Positions 45,097 to 56,615 of a DNA stretch of 64,000 nt are shown piece after piece. The position numbers and the translations under genes were made by a program. Below the pieces are notes generated by a model that saw nothing but the letters and a program-made list of their open reading frames with translations, made no database searches and was not told where the DNA came from. Where the stretch lies: positions 26,867,760-26,931,759 of the forward strand of contig CAMGYJ010000002.1 of NCBI GenBank assembly GCA_946122785.1, in the 5' to 3' direction. The stretch is from Linum tenue (Eukaryota; Streptophyta; Magnoliopsida; Malpighiales; Linaceae). Within the stretch, counting starts at the first letter, position 1. Every line of letters begins with the position of its first letter.

Positions 45097-46143
45097 CTAC
45101 TCCTGGGGTGTGGTTGATTCCTTCATTGCCTGGCAGTCCTCCACGGTGTGATGAGAGCTCTCACACCACTGGCAGTGCATCGCCTGCGACTGTCCTGTAC
45201 CTGCAATCAAACCAGAACGATCGATAGCTGAAACCAGCTTCGATACCACCTGCACCAAATCAGATGACTGGGTGCCCACAGCATGCACACCCCGTCCTGG
45301 TGCTCGTCTCGATCTCCTGGCAGTGCCCCAGTCGTACCCGTTCTCCGCCATCTCCTCAAAGAGTTGATTCAGCTGTGGCGGGGTTTTTGTCAGCATGTTC
45401 CCGCCACAAACCGAATCAATCAGCTGCTTGTCCTCCGGGAAGAGAGCGTGATAGAAGGTGCCCACCTTGAATGCATCATTGAAACCATGATTGGGACACA
45501 TGAGAAAGAGACTGGTGTACCTCTCCCAAGCATCCCTGATGGTCTCATCCTCATCCTGAGCAAAATGTGTGATTTGCTTCTGCAGGTCAGCTGTCTTGGA
45601 TGGAGGATGGTAGCGGGTGAGGAACTTGTCCGCCAGGTTGGCGAACGTGGTGATGGAACCCGGAGGCCGAGTGTCTAGCCACTCCTTGGCCTGCCCCTCC
45701 AGAGTGAAAGGGAAGTACCTCAGCTGGATGGCATCTGCTGGTACCCCATTGATCTTGATTCCATCGATGAGCTCGTGGAATCGCCTGAGATGTGATCGAG
45801 GGCACTCTCCCTCCTTACCACGGAACACCACTGAACCGCGCAGCATAGTGATGACTGAGGTGCTCACCTCAAAGTTGTTGGCTGGGACATGAGGGTGTTG
45901 AATGGGTGACCTCATGTCCGCAGCCCTAGCGGTCCAGTAGGATCCCATGGTCTGCTCATCTGGGTTGATCACATCGTGGTTCTGCGGATCACCCATCTCT
46001 CCTTCTTCTTCTTCTCCGATCTGCAGCTGTGATAGCGTTTTCTCCGTAGCCAGTCGCGCCCTTAGAGCCCGCTTGGAGTTCCTGCAGGTTCGTTCAAGCT
46101 CCTGGTCTAATGGTAGTAGATCTCCCGACTGGCTACGGGTCAT
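45097..46143 (-). CDS. Retroelement gag
   Basis: 348 residues starting MTRSQSGDLLPLDQELER. The central retrotransposon gag domain (LEGQAKEWLDTRPPGSITTF, KFLTRYHPPSKTADLQ, DEDETIRDAWERYTSLF) forms the particle shell. A CCHC knuckle follows (CQWCESSHHTVEDC, about residue 325). The frame ends with TAG at 45097-45099 and is open again immediately afterwards into the protease. Either this is a point mutation of a Gln or Trp codon or the stop is read through; the bases after it do not match the best-known readthrough context, so a mutation is more likely. The PBS lies about 120 bp upstream of the start. Confidence 0.88.
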   Translation of the reverse strand: MTRSQSGDLLPLDQELERTCRNSKRALRARLATEKTLSQLQIGEEEEGEMGDPQNHDVINPDEQTMGSYWTARAADMRSPIQHPHVPANNFEVSTSVITMLRGSVVFRGKEGECPRSHLRRFHELIDGIKINGVPADAIQLRYFPFTLEGQAKEWLDTRPPGSITTFANLADKFLTRYHPPSKTADLQKQITHFAQDEDETIRDAWERYTSLFLMCPNHGFNDAFKVGTFYHALFPEDKQLIDSVCGGNMLTKTPPQLNQLFEEMAENGYDWGTARRSRRAPGRGVHAVGTQSSDLVQVVSKLVSAIDRSGLIAGTGQSQAMHCQWCESSHHTVEDCQAMKESTTPQE

Positions 46144-46264
46144 GCACTACCTGCACACAATCAGCAGAAGCAACCCGTGAAGGCACACAGGGGGAAGAGA
46201 TAAAATGCAGTAAATAAAAAGCTAGAGTAACAAATTCTCACGTTTCCCCAATAACCTAGAGGGC

Positions 46265-46282
46265 TCCCCGGCAATGGCGCCA
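46265..46282 (-). other. Primer binding site (tRNA-Asp type)
   Basis: On the minus strand TGGCGCCATTGCCGGGGA differs at one base from the tRNA-Asp PBS typical of Athila elements (TGGCGCCGTTGCCGGGGA). It lies six bases from the LTR end. Confidence 0.92.
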
Positions 46283-46288
46283 AAAACT

Positions 46289-46321
46289 TGACACGCTAAA
46301 ACACAACACCAAACTACGACC
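46289..46321 (-). repeat. Stub of the 5' LTR of the Athila-like element
   Basis: Only 33 bp match the start of 37503-38849 (TGACACGCTAAAACACAACA); then the sequence changes abruptly to the interior of a different LTR. Confidence 0.9.
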
Positions 46322-47030
46322 CCCTGAGAAGGAAGAGAAGAAGTTGAAGAAGAACAAGGAGAATCGATCCCCTGAAGGACGAAGAAGAACAACGAAAAGA
46401 GTCCACCCCTTTGTAAGTGCCCAAAGGGCTCTTTTTATAGAAAGAGGATGCTTAGCAGCAAGCACTACAGTACCCACTCTCGTCTGATCGGGTTTGGGTC
46501 ATTGGTTGGACCAGGCCTGGCTGTGTGGTTTGACTTTCGTTGACTTTCATTGACTGTTGAATTTTTTGGTTGGGGTTTGACTTGGGCCTAAATTCTTATA
46601 TTGTACCATTGTAATTAGTGTAATGTAATAGCAATTTAGCATTGTAATTAATTGTAATTCTTATGTATTGTATTTATCTGATAAATTGTTATGACTTCTA
46701 TATTATTATTTAGAAATTGAGGCCAATTCTCATAACACCTGATGTTTTAGGGATCGATTAACAGTACATGCATGACAACCAAATCAAACTCAAGCTTACT
46801 TTGTATAACCATAACCACTTTTGTATAACCATAACCACGCCAACTAGTCACTATCAAAATGCATAAATCGAAATTTGCTATTGCTTAATCTCAATTGAGG
46901 CAAAGTGATGATCCATCCCAAACACTATAATTCATTTTAGGTAGAAATTCGCTATTGCAAATCCCAAACAAAAAGTTTTAATTTTAATTAGTTAAATATG
47001 TTTTAACCCGGACAAAAAGTGGTGTCTACA
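46322..47030 (-). repeat. Left partial LARD LTR (U3 and promoter end)
   Basis: This holds the 5' end of the LTR on the minus strand (TGTAGACACCACTTTTTGTC at 47030) up to just past the TATA box, then breaks at the Athila LTR stub. It corresponds to about 55185-55892 of the complete LTR. Confidence 0.9.
46431..46439 (-). promoter_or_regulatory. LTR TATA box
   Basis: The minus-strand context CTTTCTATAAAAAGAGCCC lies about 590 bp into the LTR; the same sequence is at 55291-55299 in the complete LTR. Confidence 0.7.
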
Positions 47031-47179
47031 GTTGCCCCCACTTTGTATATCTCTTGGTATTTTAGAGGTATACAAAGTACATATCACACATTTTTGGCCG
47101 TTTATTAGTAGCGTCGTGATTATTTATAGTTTGGTGCTCTTACCGACTTTCTTGAGGTATAATGAGAATTGAGGTTATT

Positions 47180-47750
47180 GATCAACTCCCATGTACAACC
47201 AACATAGGATGTTGATTAGCTTCCTTCATAGTGTGGTTATCCTTCGCATGTAACCATGTTATGAGTCATGATTAGCTCCCTCGCAGTGTAGCTGACTTGT
47301 GGGTGCTAATTGGGTTCCTTCGTAGGGTAGCCTTCTTCGTGGTGTAATTGTGTTAAAGAGTACTGATTAGCTCCTTGGCAGTGTAGCCTATGTAGGTGCC
47401 AACTAGATTCCCTCATGTAGTGTAGCCATCCTTCGCAGTGTAGCCTTCTAGTGGGTTTCTGATTCACTCCTGGCAGTGTAGCCTTCTTGTGGGTGTTAAT
47501 TAATTTCCCTCGCAATGTAGCTTTCTTCGCAGTGTAGCCTTCTAGTGGTCCTTATTAGCTCCCTCGCAGTGTAGCCGACTTGTGGGTTCTAATTGGTTCC
47601 CTCGCAGTGTAGCCTTCTTCGCAGTAGCCTTCTTATGGGTCCTGATTAGCTCCCTTGCAGTGTAGCCTTCTTGTGGGTACTACTGGTTTCCCTCGCAATG
47701 TACTTTCTTCGCTGTGTAGCCTTCTTCGCAGTGTAGCCTCTTATGTTTGA
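47180..47750. repeat. GCAGTGTAGCC minisatellite, copy 1
   Basis: About sixteen imperfect units share CCCTCGCAGTGTAGCCTTCT and spacers such as TGTGGGTNCTAATTGGTT. Unit length varies from about 20 to 55 bp, and units look like higher-order pairs of long and short versions. Confidence 0.88.
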
Positions 47751-50700
47751 GGATATGCAGATTTTTTTGAAACCTTAATCATAGGTGACATGAAGTTGTA
47801 TGTTTGATAAGAAATGTTAAAGCAACCAATTGAGAAATTCTAGATGAAATTCAGATTGGTCTCGAACTTGAACTTTATAAAGTTTGTATGTGATGTCAAA
47901 TGTATGATTATATGATATGATGCAATGTCATGATGAGATATGTTGATGAAAATGTTCTTTCACTTTAAGTGAACTTTGAAATTATTGATGTTCACTTTGG
48001 CTATTAATTTCTTGAGATTAGCTATCTAATGATGTCATATGATTAGTTTGAAGTGCATTTGAGAATGATGTTGTATGATGTATGTAAGTGCATTTGAAAA
48101 AGTTCTATGATGATATCTTGAAGGTATGCAAAGGAAGAGCATAATCCCTATCATGGTCTTGATATTTTTTCATGGATTCTCTTAACCGATCATCCACAAG
48201 GAACTACGTCATTCTTTTAGTGAACTTTCTCCTCCTGGTTGTGCTCGCGCTGGAGCAGCATGGGTGTCTCCGTAGGTACTTTCTTCCTTCGAGTGTGAGT
48301 CATCATCTCGAGGTATTGGGCTTGCCATATAGTGTTTCCTCTTTGTCTCCTCAATGAGCCCAATGCATGCCATTTTGGGGACTAATAAAAGGTTGTCCTC
48401 TGCTTTCTCCACCTTGGACCTCGGTGCTTGAGTGGCTGATGTCTTAGCCATACAATCTTCTTACTGGTAGGTTGATTTTGTAGGAGGCATTTGTAGCATG
48501 GTGGCCTTGGATACGTGCTCTTTTAGTATGATTGATATTCTTGCTATGCGAGTATGTCATGCTTGGCTAAGAGGAATTTTCATCTCGGGGTATTGTCTTG
48601 TTGATGTCGGTTTCTAGACATGCTTGATTGATTTCGCCGAGAGGTATGAGGTAAAAAAAATTTAGTTGAAGGATAGTTTGATTGACAGATTGGGTAGCTG
48701 GAACAAATGATTCAAGATCAATGAGGTTTCCCGTCTAATCATGATTTGAGGGGTTTGGATAACCACTTTTTCAGTGGCACTATCTTGCCCTTGAGAATAT
48801 GTTCTTTGCCTTCTGTTCTTCGGAACAAAGGTGCAACTTTTACCAATCTTGACTTAAGAAGATTGCAAACATGTTTGAAAAATCTCATTTTGAAAAAGTA
48901 TAATGGGAACTCAATTTTAGAAATCAAAGCCTCACTTGAGGAAAGTGTGTGCAACATGAGAAAAAGATTTCTTGTGTGGTTTTGCCACATTGTTTAAAAA
49001 GTTTTTTTCATAAGCCAAGCCATGAGAATATTCATAAGCCCTCGTTCTCATTCTCACCTCAGTTTCACTCTCACTCAATCCTATGGGTGCGTCGAGTTTA
49101 CGATACTTCAGCTACTATCAAGATTCTTGTCACCATGTTGGGGGACAATGTGCTTGAGGTATAGGATTGTTGATCATGGAGTTCAGGTGACCTCAATATA
49201 GCCCCGTCATGTGATTTCTAGAACTTTCATGGAAGGAGGCTCTTGTACGTAGGAGTCCTTATGTTTTGGGAAGAGAACTTCTCGAATAAATGATGGATAA
49301 ATGAGTCTCACCTCCTTCATTTTCTAAAGTTTCCTGCTGAGGGATTCTGACTTGCCCCCAAAGTATGAAGCTGGCTGATCGATATATGAGATCTTTATTG
49401 AGGATATCTCATTTTCCTTGCGAATGGTGGCTATCTTGGGTATCTTTGTGTGGACATTTCTTCACTCAAGTTGCCCCATTGTCTAGAAATTTGGTTTTGG
49501 GAGGTAAGCTCGATTAAGTAATTGAGGTAATTTGAGCAGAAATCTTCTCATTTTCTGAGGTCCTTATTTTCACTTGAAAGGATGGATAAAAGAGGTCTTG
49601 GTACGATACATGCTTCGAATTCTCATTGGCTCTCAGAATGATGAGTGTTGAAGGCCTTTATGTGGCGATTGCCAAGTCTTATTATCATGGGGGTTCTTCT
49701 TTTACTAGAAAGAATTGGATAATAGGGATCATCATGGGGTGTAATTTAAGCGTATGCTGATATTCTCATCTTACGAACCCTTCTCATTACGGATTCTTGC
49801 GCTATTTCCTCATGCTTGAGAGGCAAGCATTCTTTGATCTGGAAAGCTGGTTAACTTGATGGCTAGCTCCGCTTGAGTATATCCTGATTGAGATATTTGT
49901 CCAATATTGAACTCTTGTGACCATATCGACATTAACTTGGGATCGCCTTTTTTGCCTCTTTGCAAAGGTAGTCGGTCGTTTGCGACGAGTTTGAGTGATT
50001 GTAGCTTCAAGCGCTCGTGTATGGGCATCTAATATGTAGTCCCACAATTTTTCTTTTTCTTTGTTTTGAATTTTTTTTTTTTTTTTTGCCATTTTGGCTT
50101 CTTTTTTCCTTTTAATTTTTGTGGGACTTAATTATGTTGTTATGCCCCATACATGCTGATGCTGTCATTTGACTTGAGCATCAAATGTTAAAAATTTGCC
50201 GACGTGAGTGATTTTTTCTTGTCGTATGGGCTACTGGCTATCCCTTTCTTGAGGAAGTGATACTCATGACGTCAGGTTAAATGCCTCCTCTCAGGTTAGA
50301 TTTATGCGTGTAAACATTGGATGGCAATGGACATTTTTCTCTTTAGCCTCAACAATGATGTGGATTCTATGCGTGCCCCGATGAGGGTTTTGTCAGAACT
50401 TGGCTTTTATAATGTCGGCATCACGCTTCTTGTAGCCATAATTCGAAATACACAACCTATATCGGTTATGGATAGTGACAAGATTCTACAAGTAGCCTAG
50501 TCTCATATCCTCGTTGCACCCTTTGACTATTTAGCTCACATAATTTGTGACACCAGTGGGGTGTTATTCTCTCAACTCTAGCAAGTGTGCATACTCTCAA
50601 CATAAGTGGGTGGCTCAAATTCTGGACACCAGTACAGTGTTTATAAACACTCAGCACCAGTGGGGTGCTTATGGTTGCTTAATATGAAAATCTCATGGCT

Positions 50701-52020
50701 TTACTTGAAAACATGAAATGCATTTTTATGGTTCTCATTTTAGAGAAACAAGGTAATCTTGAAGTTTTTGGAAAACATGCTCCTCATTTTGAAAAGAGAA
50801 GGACCATTGATGCAACATCTAAATCAAGATTGGTAGCAATCACACAATATTCCAAATAGCTGGAAATGCAAATAACTATTTATTCTTTAGTATGAAGGAG
50901 ATTGTTTGATACATAAGATAATACGCATTCATGCTCATTTGCTCCTGAGGATTGACATCATTATTTAATAGAGCTTCGTCTTGCAGCGTGCCAACTAATA
51001 CCCATGAGTGGTCAATGGGTCATTGTCGATGTATGGACAATTGGCTTCTTCTTTGAGTTTTCGACAAACTTATCGTGGGTTGTCGTTGAAGTTTGGACAA
51101 TTGGCTTATTCTTTGATTTTTGACAAACTTCTCGTGAACATGGCAACTTGTCATTTCATTTCTTCATATATGGTTGACCTTCTTTTGGTGTCATCAAATT
51201 GCTTCTAGAATGAACTCCGTAACGAGCACAACCTTGGAACTTTACTCAAGGTTGACTTTATCCTTGTGAATGAGCAACTTTAGAGAATCCTTGACTTATC
51301 ATGGTTAAATTGTGACATGTTGCTAACTGAGATGAGTGAACGATAGTCATGCTAAATGAGATGAATGTAAGCCGTGTTAAATGGTACGATTGTGCGTATG
51401 AATGATGATTTTTTTTTGTGGATGCAAAAATGTTTGAACATTTACCATCATGATCGGTTTAAACGAGTGAACAATGAACTACGAAAGAATTCTAGTGTCA
51501 CGGATTTTGATAAACTTTTGCATAGCATCTAACCACGACATTCATGTATAACCGATGAATCATAATTCGTTACATCATAAACAAATGAATCATAAACACA
51601 TCATCATATTCAACCAACTTAGGGTTTTAAGCGGTTTAGCAACAAGGGTTAAGTAGGTTTTGGGATAAGTTTGCGGTTTAGGTAGTTTCTAGGTAAACTA
51701 TGCTGGATAGAGATCTTAAGTAATCAGGCTCCCAAGTTGTATCACACTATAACCCTTTCGAGTTTAGCATGATACCTCAAATCATCCTCGGATTTGAGTT
51801 CAACCTGGTTGGGAAGTTTTCGCATTTCCCCTACTATTGTAGGAGTCACGGTACTTTCTTCCTTTTTTCTATAAGGACAGCTCGGGTTAGAGCTTTAATG
51901 AATGAATGCAAATAATTAAATGCAATATAAATTAAATTCGCAATAGAGAAAGTAAACACCCACCAAATCAAAGATAGAAAGAAAACTTATCGATATAATA
52001 ATATAGCTCGACTCTCAAAT

Positions 52021-52039
52021 TTCCCCAGCGGAGTCGCCA
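52021..52039 (-). other. LARD primer binding site, copy 1
   Basis: Minus strand TGGCGACTCCGCTGGGGAA starts one base after the LTR end (GCGACA). It is repeated exactly at 60909-60927. The form resembles the PBS reported for Ogre-type elements (tRNA-Arg); I recall that match and cannot check it here. Confidence 0.8.
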
Positions 52040-52040
52040 C

Positions 52041-55000
52041 TGTCGCAACCGCCCCCTCACAGATCGGGGACCACGTCGCGACACGCTCGGAGTCGCCATC
52101 GACCGTGTTTATATGGTGGATCGAACACCTTTTGGTCCGGTTTCCTAACCTTAGGGTCAGAACCGAGATTCGGTCTGCGAATTTTAGATTTTACTAGGTT
52201 CGGGAGTACGGTTACATGTGGGGAAGTGTATTCACACCCCACAACGCCCCATAATGGGTACTACTTAAATCGATAAGCTTTTTAAGGTTGGGTGTATTAT
52301 AAATTTCGCCTTATTTGTGTATTCAATTATATGATTTGATTAATTAGATAGTTATTAATATTTGATCATACGTCTATTGACGTAATTCTCAAAATTAAAG
52401 AAAGAGTTTTTGGTTAGTTGGACTCGAACCTATTGGTTGCCTACGTACCCGAGTAGTCGGGATCAAAGTCCACGTAGTTCGATTATAATTGGTAGATTCA
52501 TGGCGTGATCTTACCACGTTCTATTGATCGTGATAAGATAATAATTTGAGTTGTTTATGAAATGTATTTTTGATATTTTTATTTTGTAATTGGATGATTA
52601 TTGGATTTTTGAATGAATTTTAATTTGAGAGATTACCACACCTATTGACTATGATTCTGTATGAAGAATTGTTTTTTTAGGAAAAATAATACGAAGGATA
52701 CCAAACTCAATAACCCCTAAGAGTCCAAAATTAATGCTCCTCGAGTATTTGAGTAATCGGACTAAACCTAAACGAAGGATTCAAACATGTTTAGTTTTCG
52801 TATTAAGAAGGTTTAAGATAAATAAAAACGAAATTGTTTCCTTATATATTAGGCGTGTAGCCTAACTGGTGAGACCTATACAGGTACAACTCTTGATCCA
52901 TGAAAACTTTTTTTTTTTTTTGTCTTTGTTTAAGATGGCAACGGTAAATAAACGAAATTGAAGGGGCATTTTAGCCAATTAGCAACACAAGGCATATAAA
53001 CCTGTCTAACAAAACAAACGAAACCCTAAGTCCTAACCTATATGAAACTCGGCGCCGCTCAGCCTCTCCTTCACTCTCTCCATTTCCAACTGTTCCCTCC
53101 AAATGACGAGCAAAAACTGAACCCTAGTCCTCCTCTCGATCGACTAAACCATTGCCTCTCTCCCTCTTACTTCTTTCGCCTATCAATCGACCCCTCTTCT
53201 TCTCCCTACGTTCTAGTGAATGATGAGGAGCAAGGAAGGAGAGCAAAAGGACGGGGCAGGAAGAAGCGACAGTAGTGGACATCGGCCATGGCGATCGACG
53301 GCGGCGAAGGTAATAAGGTGGCACGACAGAGGCCTGGCAGTGACGGGTGAGGGTTTCGACCCCTTTTTTAATTTTTGGTTTATTTACTCTTCGATTTGAT
53401 TCTGATTTCGCTCCCTTTTTTGGGTTTTGGTGAAGGGGGACGAGGAAAGGGCGAAGGAAGGAAAGAGGGTCAACAACGGCAGCTCTGAGCTTCTCCGGCG
53501 GCGACAAAGACAAGATGAGTGAACTTTGTTTTGGTAAGCTTTTGTTTCTCTGGGTCGTTTCTTAGCTGGGTTTGATTCGCTAGTGGTGGTTTATAGTCCT
53601 GAAAATTTCTTTTCATGGTATGGAACTCCAGAAAGTTGGTATTTTTGTGATAGATTGTGGTCTGAATATGGAAATATGAGGTTTTATGGTAGTGCTGGAT
53701 TTCTGCGTTTATGGTTGGTGATGGGGCTTAATAACCTGGAAATTCGGTTGTGGTTTGTACTTTTGGTTATAGAAGCGTTTGTGGTGGAAAGTTTTGGTTT
53801 TGGAAGTTTGTGCTTATAACTGTTTTTTTGCGAATAGGGTTGTTTGTAAGCGTAAGATTTCCTTTCTAGTGGTTTAAAAATGGGTTTACATATCTGTATC
53901 GTTGTGTATTATGGGTTTAAATTTGGGGATTGATGGTACGTGTAAGTGTGAATCTGGAAATTAGCTTTGTGATAATGGTGTTTGGTTTGGGGTTGGTTTT
54001 GGACTATAATTTGAGAAACCATGTTAGTTGCTAGTCTTGGTTTGAGATTGCTCTCTACGAGTGTTTATGGTTTTGGTAAAGTGGGTTTAGATTATAAGTT
54101 TATGGTGTTCATGATGCTTTGAATTTTGAAATTTGAGTGGCGATCGGGAGTATTGCCTGTTTCTTTCTGCATTCTATTCCGTGATTTATTAGTGTTTTAG
54201 CATTGTTTTGCTTACGTATGTAATGATGGAATTTCATGCTAATATGGTGGAAGTGCAAATGAGATGATAAATGAAACAATACTATTATCTTAGTATTAGC
54301 AGATCATTAGTAACTGTACTCATATGCATTAGCTAACTTGAACGAAAATACTTGTAAGCTATATGTAGTTTATAGCAATAGAAAGAGTAGACAAATAAAT
54401 ACAAGTATGATGATAATGGTAAGTGCTTAAATGGAAAAAGGGACTGAAATAGAAAGATGAATGTATACAGTGGATGATGGTAGTGGTGAATTGCCTGAAT
54501 GTGAAAGGAACTGATAAAGTACAACGATAATAATATTAGATGATAGTAGTCAAATTGTGATTTGCTTGGGGTAGATCGAATATGTTCCTCTTTTAAACAA
54601 AATCAGCCTGCTGCTAGAATGGAGTTGATTAAGTTTCTTTTGATAAGAGAAAAACTTCACATAGGTAGGAGAAGTTGGAGCTACCAACCTTTTGTTTGTA
54701 GACTGGTGTGGTTAGAGCTGCTTTCTTCTTTACTTCTGTGGAGTTCTGATTGCTGCTTCCTTTCCTTTCTTGAGTTTTCTGGTGGTGGTTGTTATTGCTT
54801 TTCTATTTTTTTGACTGCTGGTTTGTGGGTTGTATGTGGCTCGAAGAAGGAAAAGGTGGTAGAGAATTTTCCTCTAGCTCTCTGTCCGTGTGTGTTTGTT
54901 TTTGTGAGAAGAGGAAAGGGAGTTGTGTTTTTTTGGAAAGTGAGTCTGTTTTTTGTGTATCTTGCAGGAGAGAGGTCTGTTGAGGAAGGAAGAAGTAGAA

Positions 55001-55892
55001 GAGGAAGAAAGGAGTTGGCCGTGAAGTGTCCCCTGGCAGGAAGCTTGGGAAAGGAGAAGGGAAGAAGCTCGAAGTAGGAAGTCCCCTGTTTTTTTTGCTT
55101 TGTTTTCTGTGGTGTTCATCTGTGTAAGAAGGGAAGGAAGTGGGAGGTTTTTGCAGAGTTTCTCTACTGTGTTTTTATTTGAAAGAGAAGGGAAGAGAAG
55201 AAGTTGAAGAAGAACAGGAGAATCGATCCCCTGGAGGACGAAGAAGAACAACGAAAAGAAGTCCACCCCCTTTGTAAGTGCCCAAGGGCTCTTTTTATAG
55301 AAAGAGGATGCTTAGGCAGCAAGCAGCTACAGTACCCACTCTCGTCTGATCGGGTTTTGGGTCATTGGTTGGACCAGGCCTGGCTGTGTGTTTGACTTCG
55401 TTGACTTCATTGACTGTTTGAATTTTTTGGTTGGGGTTTGACTTGGGCCTAAATTCTTATATTGTACCATTGTAATTAGTGTAATGTATAGCAATTTAGC
55501 ATTGTAATTAATTGTAATTCTTATGTATTGTATTTTCTTGATAAAATTGTTATGACTTCTATTTATTATTTAGAAATTGAGGCCCAATTCTCATAACACC
55601 TGATGTTTTAGGGATCGATTAACAGTAACATGCATGACAACCAAAATCAAACTCAAGCTTACTTTGTATAACCATAACCACTTTTGTATAACCATAACCA
55701 CGCCACTAGTCACTATCAAAATGCATAAATCGAAATTTGCTATTGCTTAATCTCAATTGAGGCAAAGTGATGATCCATCCCAAACACATAAAATTCATTT
55801 TAGGTAGAAATTCGCTATTGCAAATCCCAAACAAAAAGTTTAATTTTAATTAGTTAAATATGTTTTAACCCGGACAAAAAGTGGTGTCTACA
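52041..55892 (-). repeat. Complete LARD LTR (shared middle LTR)
   Basis: The 3852 bp LTR on the minus strand begins TGTAGACACC (55892) and ends TTGCGACA (52041). U3 is about 600 bp up to the TATA box at 55291-55299, leaving an unusually long R-U5 of about 3.2 kb. An open stretch of 129 codons (53513-53124, minus) lies in a GC-rich part near the downstream end; it is changed by indels in the second copy (62404-62078), which speaks against a conserved protein. Confidence 0.9.
55291..55299 (-). promoter_or_regulatory. LTR TATA box (middle LTR)
   Basis: Same CTATAAAAAG context as at 46431. It is the likely transcription start signal of the second tandem unit's neighbour. Confidence 0.7.
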
Positions 55893-56069
55893 GTTGCCCC
55901 CACTTTGTATATCTCTTGGTATTTTAGAGTATACAAAGTACATATCACACAATTTTTGGCCGGTTTATTAGTAGCGTCGTGATTATTTATAGTTTGGTGC
56001 TCTTACCGACTTTCTTGAGGTATAATGAGAATTGAGGTTATTGATCAACTCCCATGTACAACCAACATA

Positions 56070-56615
56070 GGATGTTGATTAGCTTCCTTCATAGTGTGGT
56101 TATCCTTCGCAGTGTAACCATGTTATGAGTCATGATTAGCTCCCTCGCAGTGTAGCTGACTTGTGGGTGCTAATTGGGTTCCTTCGTAGGTAGCCTTCTT
56201 CGTGTGTAATTGTGTTAAGAGTACTGATTAGCTCCTTGGCAGTGTAGCCTAGATGTAGGTGCCAACTAGATTCCCTCATGTAGTGTAGCCATCCTTCGCA
56301 GTGTAGCCTTCTAGTGGGTTCTGATTCACTCCCTGGCAGTGTAGCCTTCTTGTGGGTGTTAATTAATTTCCCTCGCAATGTAGCTTTCTTCGCAGTGTAG
56401 CTTCTAGTGGGTCCTTATTAGCTCCCTCGCAGTGTAGCCGACTTGTGGGTTCTAATTGGTTCCCTCGCAGTGTAGCCTTCTTCGCAGTGTAGCCTTCTTA
56501 TGGGTCCTGATTAGCTCCCTTGCAGTGTAGCCTTCTTGTGGGTACTACTGGTTTCCCTCGCAATGTAGCTTTCTTCGCTGTGTAGCCTTCTTCGCAGTGT
56601 AGCCTTCTTATGTTT
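56070..56615. repeat. GCAGTGTAGCC minisatellite, copy 2
   Basis: Same unit order as 47180-47750; the two arrays differ by small indels rather than by whole-unit gain or loss. Confidence 0.88.

Larger units (their letters stand above)
37503..46321 (-). mobile_element. Athila/Tat-like element without RT/RNase H/integrase, 5' LTR truncated
   Basis: On the minus strand the order is 5' LTR stub (46321-46289), PBS for tRNA-Asp, gag, protease, env-like/ATHILA ORF, PPT and complete 3' LTR (38849-37503). The PBS, the DLGAS-type protease and the env-like ORF after pol place it with Athila/Tat Ty3 elements. The RT, RNase H and integrase core are absent and the protease frame runs straight into an integrase-C-terminus-like tail, so it must depend on other copies. 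It inserted in a LINE fragment on its left. Its right target duplication is lost at the junction with the LARD array. Confidence 0.88.
47031..52040 (-). other. LARD internal region, copy 1, non-coding
   Basis: 5010 bp between the PPT complement (GTTGCCCCCACTTTG at 47031) and the PBS. No retroelement domain or other protein is recognisable on either strand; the ORFs are short and not shared in frame with copy 2. It contains the minisatellite at 47180-47750 and smaller repeats such as CACCAGTGGGGTG near 50550-50670. Confidence 0.82.

Noticed and set aside
47180..47750. CRISPR-like regular repeat array
   Set aside because: Unit and spacer lengths vary, the spacers are themselves repeats, and the context is a plant LTR element.
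53124..53513. 129-codon ORF in the LARD LTR
   Set aside because: The second copy (62078-62404) differs by indels that change its length and ends, and there is no domain, so a conserved protein is not supported.
54562..55077. 171-codon plus-strand ORF in the LARD LTR
   Set aside because: Not preserved in frame in the second copy and antisense to LTR transcription.
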